Program-made: the position numbers and the translations under genes
Shown: positions 32,132-35,357 of the stretch, in pieces
Layout of the letters: every line of letters starts with the position of its first letter
Position numbering within the stretch: the first letter of the stretch is position 1
Notes under the pieces: model-generated
The model's database searches: none
Told to the model about the DNA's origin: nothing
The model's input: only the letters and a program-made list of their open reading frames with translations
NCBI GenBank assembly: GCA_027485615.1
Contig: JAIXQS010000139.1
Coordinates: 1-35,357, forward strand
Source: Verrucomicrobiaceae bacterium
Lineage (GTDB): Bacteria > Verrucomicrobiota > Verrucomicrobiia > Verrucomicrobiales > Akkermansiaceae
Reading direction: 5' to 3'
DNA length: 35,357 nt

Positions 32132-33685
32132 CTACGCCCGGCGTGATGAGTAGACGATGCCTCCGATGATGAGGAAGGCGAGCGGGATGAAGATGAGGTT
32201 GAGGCGGTTTATGAACGATACCTGGGTGTCTAACAGCGGCAGCATGTAGATTCCGATGGTACGGGGGGTGTCCCCGGCGAGGGAATCGCGGCGGACCAGC
32301 CAGTTCGCGGAGGAGGCCAGGAAATCGACGTTTTCGGCACGCTGGCGGTCGGGATCGAGGAAGTCGGTGTTGGCGATGACGATCATGCGCGAGGCCTCGG
32401 CGGCGAAGCGGTCGTCTGACGTGGCTCCGCGGGTGACGGAGGCGGCGAGGTGCAGCGGCGGGCTTGCATCACGGATCACATCGAAGGTCTCGCCGGCCTT
32501 TTCACCTGCATCGCTTTTCCCGAAATCCGCCTCGCCCCAAAAACCCTCGCCGATCTGGATGAGCGGGGTCGGGGCGATTTTTTTCACGGAAAGGTCATCG
32601 GCGTTTTCGCGGACTTCGAGCGATGAGGACGCGCCTTCGAAGACGGCTGCACGACCGCTGAGATCCTCAAGGAAAGGGACGCCCTCGGAAAAAATTCCGC
32701 GCGCGGTGCTGGTGATGCGGTCACCGCTCTTGGTGATGATGCGGTCACGGCGCGGGGTAACCCCCTTGGAGCGGAGGAAGATGCGCAGGTTCGGCGGGCA
32801 TTGGCCGGCTTCAAGAAGGATGAGGAGCGCGGAGCGGGGTGAATTCCAATACTCCTCAAGGGTAGCGATCTCCGCGTCGGTGAAATCGTATTTCGGGGCG
32901 ACGATGGCAAGGCCGTCGACGCCCTCCGGAATGGCGGTGAGGTCGGAAAGGTTCGCGGGGGTGAGGCGGATGTTTCGGTAGCGGAGGGTCGCGGCGAGAT
33001 TGCTCCAGGGTGAGTTTTCACCCTCGGTATCGACACGGGATTTATCCGCCAGGAAAAGGAAGGTGCGGGGCTTGCCCTCGATGGCCTCGACGAGGCGGGC
33101 GGTGAGCAGATCCTCGGCGCGGAAGGCGTCGGGACGGCGCTGGCCTTTCGCGTCCACCGCGTAGGTCAGCATTTCCTCGGCGAGTGCGACGGTGATGTTC
33201 GCGTTGAGCGCCGCGCTGCCTGTCGTGGTTTCCGTGACGATGGGCGCGGCCTCATCGGGCCGTGCGTCGATGAGGATGAGGTCGCGGACCAGCGTGAGGT
33301 TGTATGCCGCAGCGAACTGCGAGGTGCGGTCGGGGGCGCGGATGGGATCGATGATCTCCAGCTCGATCTTCCCGCCGGATTTACGGGTGTATTCCTCGGC
33401 GAGGGCGCGGATCCGGTCGTAGAACGGCGAGGAGCGGCGGAGGGCCATGATCCATTTCACCGGGCGCTCACGTTTGGCTAACTCCTCGCCCTTGAGATAG
33501 TTCAGGGTCGAGGAGGAGAGCGAGTAATCCGCGCTGCGGGAAAGATCGGCGCGCTTGGAATTTCCGGAGGAAAGGTAATTGGCGAAAATGACGGCGGCGA
33601 GCAGGAGGACGATCTGGAAAATGGAAAGGAAGCCGATGCCGAAGCGGTTCGGGCGGGATGGGCGTTTGGAATTGGGGGCGGACAT
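32132..33685 (-). CDS. GldG-like ABC-associated protein (ABC_transp_aux type)
   Basis: This 517-residue protein has a membrane segment near each end: FGIGFLSIFQIVLLLAAVIF (about 15-35) and a C-terminal LIFIPLAFLIIGGIVYSSRRA. Between them is a large periplasmic part with YLSSGNSKRADLSRSADYSLS, the region after the first helix typical of GldG and related auxiliary proteins, and a DUF4350/GATase-like centre (VDGLAIVAPKYDFTDAEIATLEEYW). GldG works with a GldF permease and GldA ATPase. Start ATG at 33683-33685; a GTG five codons upstream is possible. The function here is probably part of an export or envelope-related ABC complex; gliding itself is not implied. Confidence 0.85.
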   Translation of the reverse strand: MSAPNSKRPSRPNRFGIGFLSIFQIVLLLAAVIFANYLSSGNSKRADLSRSADYSLSSSTLNYLKGEELAKRERPVKWIMALRRSSPFYDRIRALAEEYTRKSGGKIELEIIDPIRAPDRTSQFAAAYNLTLVRDLILIDARPDEAAPIVTETTTGSAALNANITVALAEEMLTYAVDAKGQRRPDAFRAEDLLTARLVEAIEGKPRTFLFLADKSRVDTEGENSPWSNLAATLRYRNIRLTPANLSDLTAIPEGVDGLAIVAPKYDFTDAEIATLEEYWNSPRSALLILLEAGQCPPNLRIFLRSKGVTPRRDRIITKSGDRITSTARGIFSEGVPFLEDLSGRAAVFEGASSSLEVRENADDLSVKKIAPTPLIQIGEGFWGEADFGKSDAGEKAGETFDVIRDASPPLHLAASVTRGATSDDRFAAEASRMIVIANTDFLDPDRQRAENVDFLASSANWLVRRDSLAGDTPRTIGIYMLPLLDTQVSFINRLNLIFIPLAFLIIGGIVYSSRRA

Positions 33686-33696
33686 GGTGGAAATTT

Positions 33697-33826
33697 TCAC
33701 CGCAAAGGCGCAAAGGTCGCGGAGGGTCGCAAAGGAAGAGGATATTGGGTATTGGATATTGGGGAAAGATTCACCTGATTATCAAATTTCAAATTTCCCA
33801 ATCTCTTTTCTTGTGTCTTGTGTCTT
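33697..33826. repeat. Intergenic mosaic of short direct repeats
   Basis: The 141-bp gap between the GldF-like and GldG-like genes contains three copies of CGCAAAGG (33701-33708, 33709-33716, 33728-33735), repeated ATATTGG words (33742-33748 and 33756-33762), an AT-rich AAATTTCAAATTT palindrome-like part (33784-33796) and a perfect tandem TTGTGTC pair (33811-33824). This resembles low-complexity intergenic sequences found in several environmental phyla. It may be a spreading repeat, or recombination debris that split the operon. I see no coding potential. Confidence 0.6.
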
Positions 33827-34579
33827 TCACGGGCGCCAGCGGCGGAGGTCGATGACCTGGTGGGTGAGGAACAGGAAGAAGGCGGTCAGCGAGAGGTAAT
33901 AGACGGCCGCGCGGGAATCGAGGAGGCCGTTGGCGAAGTAGTGGAGGTGGCGCTGGGATGAGATGTAGTGGAAAAAGCCCGCGCCCGCGAAGGACTCGCC
34001 CCAGATCACGGTGACGAAACCAAGGAAGTAATGGATCACCAGGATCGTGATCGTGACGATGCCCGCGATGATCTGGCTGGAGGTCAGCGCGGAAGCGAGG
34101 CAGCCGACGGCTGTGAAAGCCGCGCCCATCAGGAACAGGATCGCGAAGCTGCCCAGCAAAGCGCCGTCCGAGTAGGCGGGCGGGATGTCCGTGAACCATG
34201 AGAACGCCTTGAACTGGAGATAGGCCGGGATCCACAGCAGCGTGTAGAACGCCATCGCGGCGATGTATTTCGAAAGCACCACCTGCCAAGTCCGCACCGG
34301 CGCGGTGAGCAGGGTTTCCAGCGTCCCCGAGCGCTCCTCATCGGCAAACAGCCGCATCGTGATCAGAGGGAAGATGAACAGGAAATAGAACCAGAAGAGT
34401 GGAGTGTGGAAGGTGACGTAAACCAGGCTGTCCTTCACCGGCGTGTCGCGGAAGCCCTTCATCGCGGAGGAAAGGGACAGTCCCTGCATCAGCGCGACAA
34501 ACGCAAGCACCACCCAACCAAAGGGGTTGAGGAAATAGGTGTTGAGTTCCTTTCTGGCAAGGATCCGGAGAACGCGCAT
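33827..34579 (-). CDS. ABC-2 type permease, GldF-like
   Basis: This 250-residue protein has six hydrophobic segments. The loop after the second helix carries DEERSGTLETLLTAPV (80-95), the hallmark of ABC-2 permeases of the GldF/NosY group. The N-terminal ILARKELNTYFLNPFGWVVL is also typical. Extending the start to 34801 would overlap sufD and add a Ser/Pro-rich piece, so the ATG at 34577-34579 is used. It forms the membrane channel of an ABC complex with the downstream GldG-like and DUF4340 proteins. The ATPase gene usually just upstream is absent; sufD is there instead. Confidence 0.92.
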   Translation of the reverse strand: MRVLRILARKELNTYFLNPFGWVVLAFVALMQGLSLSSAMKGFRDTPVKDSLVYVTFHTPLFWFYFLFIFPLITMRLFADEERSGTLETLLTAPVRTWQVVLSKYIAAMAFYTLLWIPAYLQFKAFSWFTDIPPAYSDGALLGSFAILFLMGAAFTAVGCLASALTSSQIIAGIVTITILVIHYFLGFVTVIWGESFAGAGFFHYISSQRHLHYFANGLLDSRAAVYYLSLTAFFLFLTHQVIDLRRWRP

Positions 34580-34634
34580 GGGTGCGGAGGTTCGGCGAAA
34601 CAGCGCAAAACGTCCAGCGGAGAGTGACCCGAGA

Positions 34635-35357
34635 TCAATCCCCCACTTTAGAAAACTTCGCGTCGATGAAAGCGAGCACAAGGGCTTCGGTGTCCGCGTC
34701 GCCGATACGTTCGACGGCCTCGACGGAAAAGCCGCGGGCAATGAGCTGGCGGGCCTGGACGGGATCGATGCCGCGGGCCTGGAGGTAAAAGATTTCCTCA
34801 TCGGCGATCTGGGAGGCAGTGGAGCCGTGGGAGCATTTCACCTGGTCGGCGTTGATCTCGAGGCCGGGCATGGAGTTCGCCTCGCAATCGTCGGTCATCA
34901 ACAGGTTGCGGCAGGTCTGGTAGGCGTCGGTATGGTGGGCGTTTTCATCGACGGAGATCAGGCCGGAGAAGACGGTTTTCGAGTGTCCGTAGAGGGTGTT
35001 CTTGTAGAGAAGATCGGAAAACGCGCCCTCGGATACGTGGTGCTGGAAGGTGCGCTGGTCGTATTCCTGTTCGCGGGCGGGGATGGAAACGGAAAGCATG
35101 TCCGAGCGTGAACCCGCGCCATCGAGGCGGGATAGGGATTCGTTGCGCGCCCAGGAGGCTCCGGTGTTGAGGATGAAAGCCTTAGCGCGGGCGTCGCGGG
35201 CGGTGGAGGTCTCGTTGACGGAAATGAGGCGGGTGGTTTCGTTGAGATCCTGAATTGAGATGTAATCGAGCCGCGAGTTCGGGCCGGCGCAGAGATCGTT
35301 GAAGGCAATGGCGAGGCCGGGCGCGGTGCCGTCGGCGGAGCGGAACATTTCCACGAC
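34635..35357 (-). CDS. sufD: SufD/SufB-family Fe-S cluster assembly protein (5' part outside window)
   Basis: The C-terminal 240 residues are visible; the start lies beyond the right edge. The sequence has the SufBD core beta-helix: DYISIQDLNETTRLIS, RTFQHHVSEGAFSDLLYK, and the conserved end NSMPGLEINADQVKCSHGSTASQIADEEIFYLQARGI, here broken into its parts as NSMPGLEI, KCSHGSTA and DEEIFYLQARG. SufD works with SufB and SufC to build Fe-S clusters in the cytoplasm. The shorter core and the C-x-H-G-S end fit SufD better than SufB, but only the full sequence would settle it. The gap to the permease gene is 55 bp. Confidence 0.9.
   Translation of the reverse strand, partial: VVEMFRSADGTAPGLAIAFNDLCAGPNSRLDYISIQDLNETTRLISVNETSTARDARAKAFILNTGASWARNESLSRLDGAGSRSDMLSVSIPAREQEYDQRTFQHHVSEGAFSDLLYKNTLYGHSKTVFSGLISVDENAHHTDAYQTCRNLLMTDDCEANSMPGLEINADQVKCSHGSTASQIADEEIFYLQARGIDPVQARQLIARGFSVEAVERIGDADTEALVLAFIDAKFSKVGD

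Overview
The window looks like chromosomal DNA of a member of the Verrucomicrobiota, probably Verrucomicrobiae. It is GC-rich. The gene set fits that group: a planctomycete-type cytochrome c fused to a DUF2231-like membrane region and leucine-rich repeats, a very large secreted S8 protease with the 'NLVEYALG' C-terminal region common in this phylum, OpcA next to Zwf, and GldF/GldG/DUF4340 genes. The assignment is inference from gene content. No 16S or ribosomal protein gene is present. I see no prophage, IS element, CRISPR array or integrase, so this is mostly core-type chromosome.

Layout. 1-341 (-): start of a secreted PDZ protein. 623-695 (+): tRNA with CAT anticodon. 1015-4026 (+): three tightly packed genes, ROK-family protein, PIG-L deacetylase and NagB, readable as a deacetylate-then-phosphorylate-then-deaminate amino-sugar route. 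4122-5623 (+): purN overlapping a MoxR ATPase. 5620-7122 (-): small membrane protein, zincin-like metallopeptidase and SH3 lipoprotein. 7180-10530 (-): circularly permuted ATP-grasp, alpha-E and transglutaminase-like proteins, a recurring but poorly understood peptide-ligase-type cluster. 10590-11783 (-): TPM-domain protein and a small membrane protein. 11869-13677 (+): small membrane protein and cytochrome c/LRR protein. 13678-15531 (-): M23 peptidase and class 2 dihydroorotate dehydrogenase.

15572-15666 is a nested-palindrome REP/MITE-like element between divergent genes. 15698-16915 (+): RlmD-type rRNA methyltransferase. 16996-21885 (+): 1629-residue subtilase, followed by a clear hairpin terminator. 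21982-24324 (+): feoA, feoB and a 53-residue Cys-rich membrane protein, with an 8-bp inverted repeat just upstream of feoA. 24389-25816 (-): NodT-type outer-membrane efflux lipoprotein. 26013-26930 (+): lipoprotein with a GH25-like fold and altered catalytic residues. 27003-30051 (+): zwf, a RelB/RelE-type toxin-antitoxin pair, and opcA, with the TA pair sitting between the two metabolically coupled genes. 30214-35357 (-): SufD (cut by the window edge), GldF-like permease, GldG-like protein and DUF4340 protein, all one direction, without the expected ABC ATPase.

The most useful second looks are the TA pair inside zwf-opcA, the NagA-less amino-sugar operon, the REP-like element, the tiny TTG-started Feo gene, the degenerate GH25-like lipoprotein, and the AT-rich or tandem-repeat intergenic segments placed inside operons.
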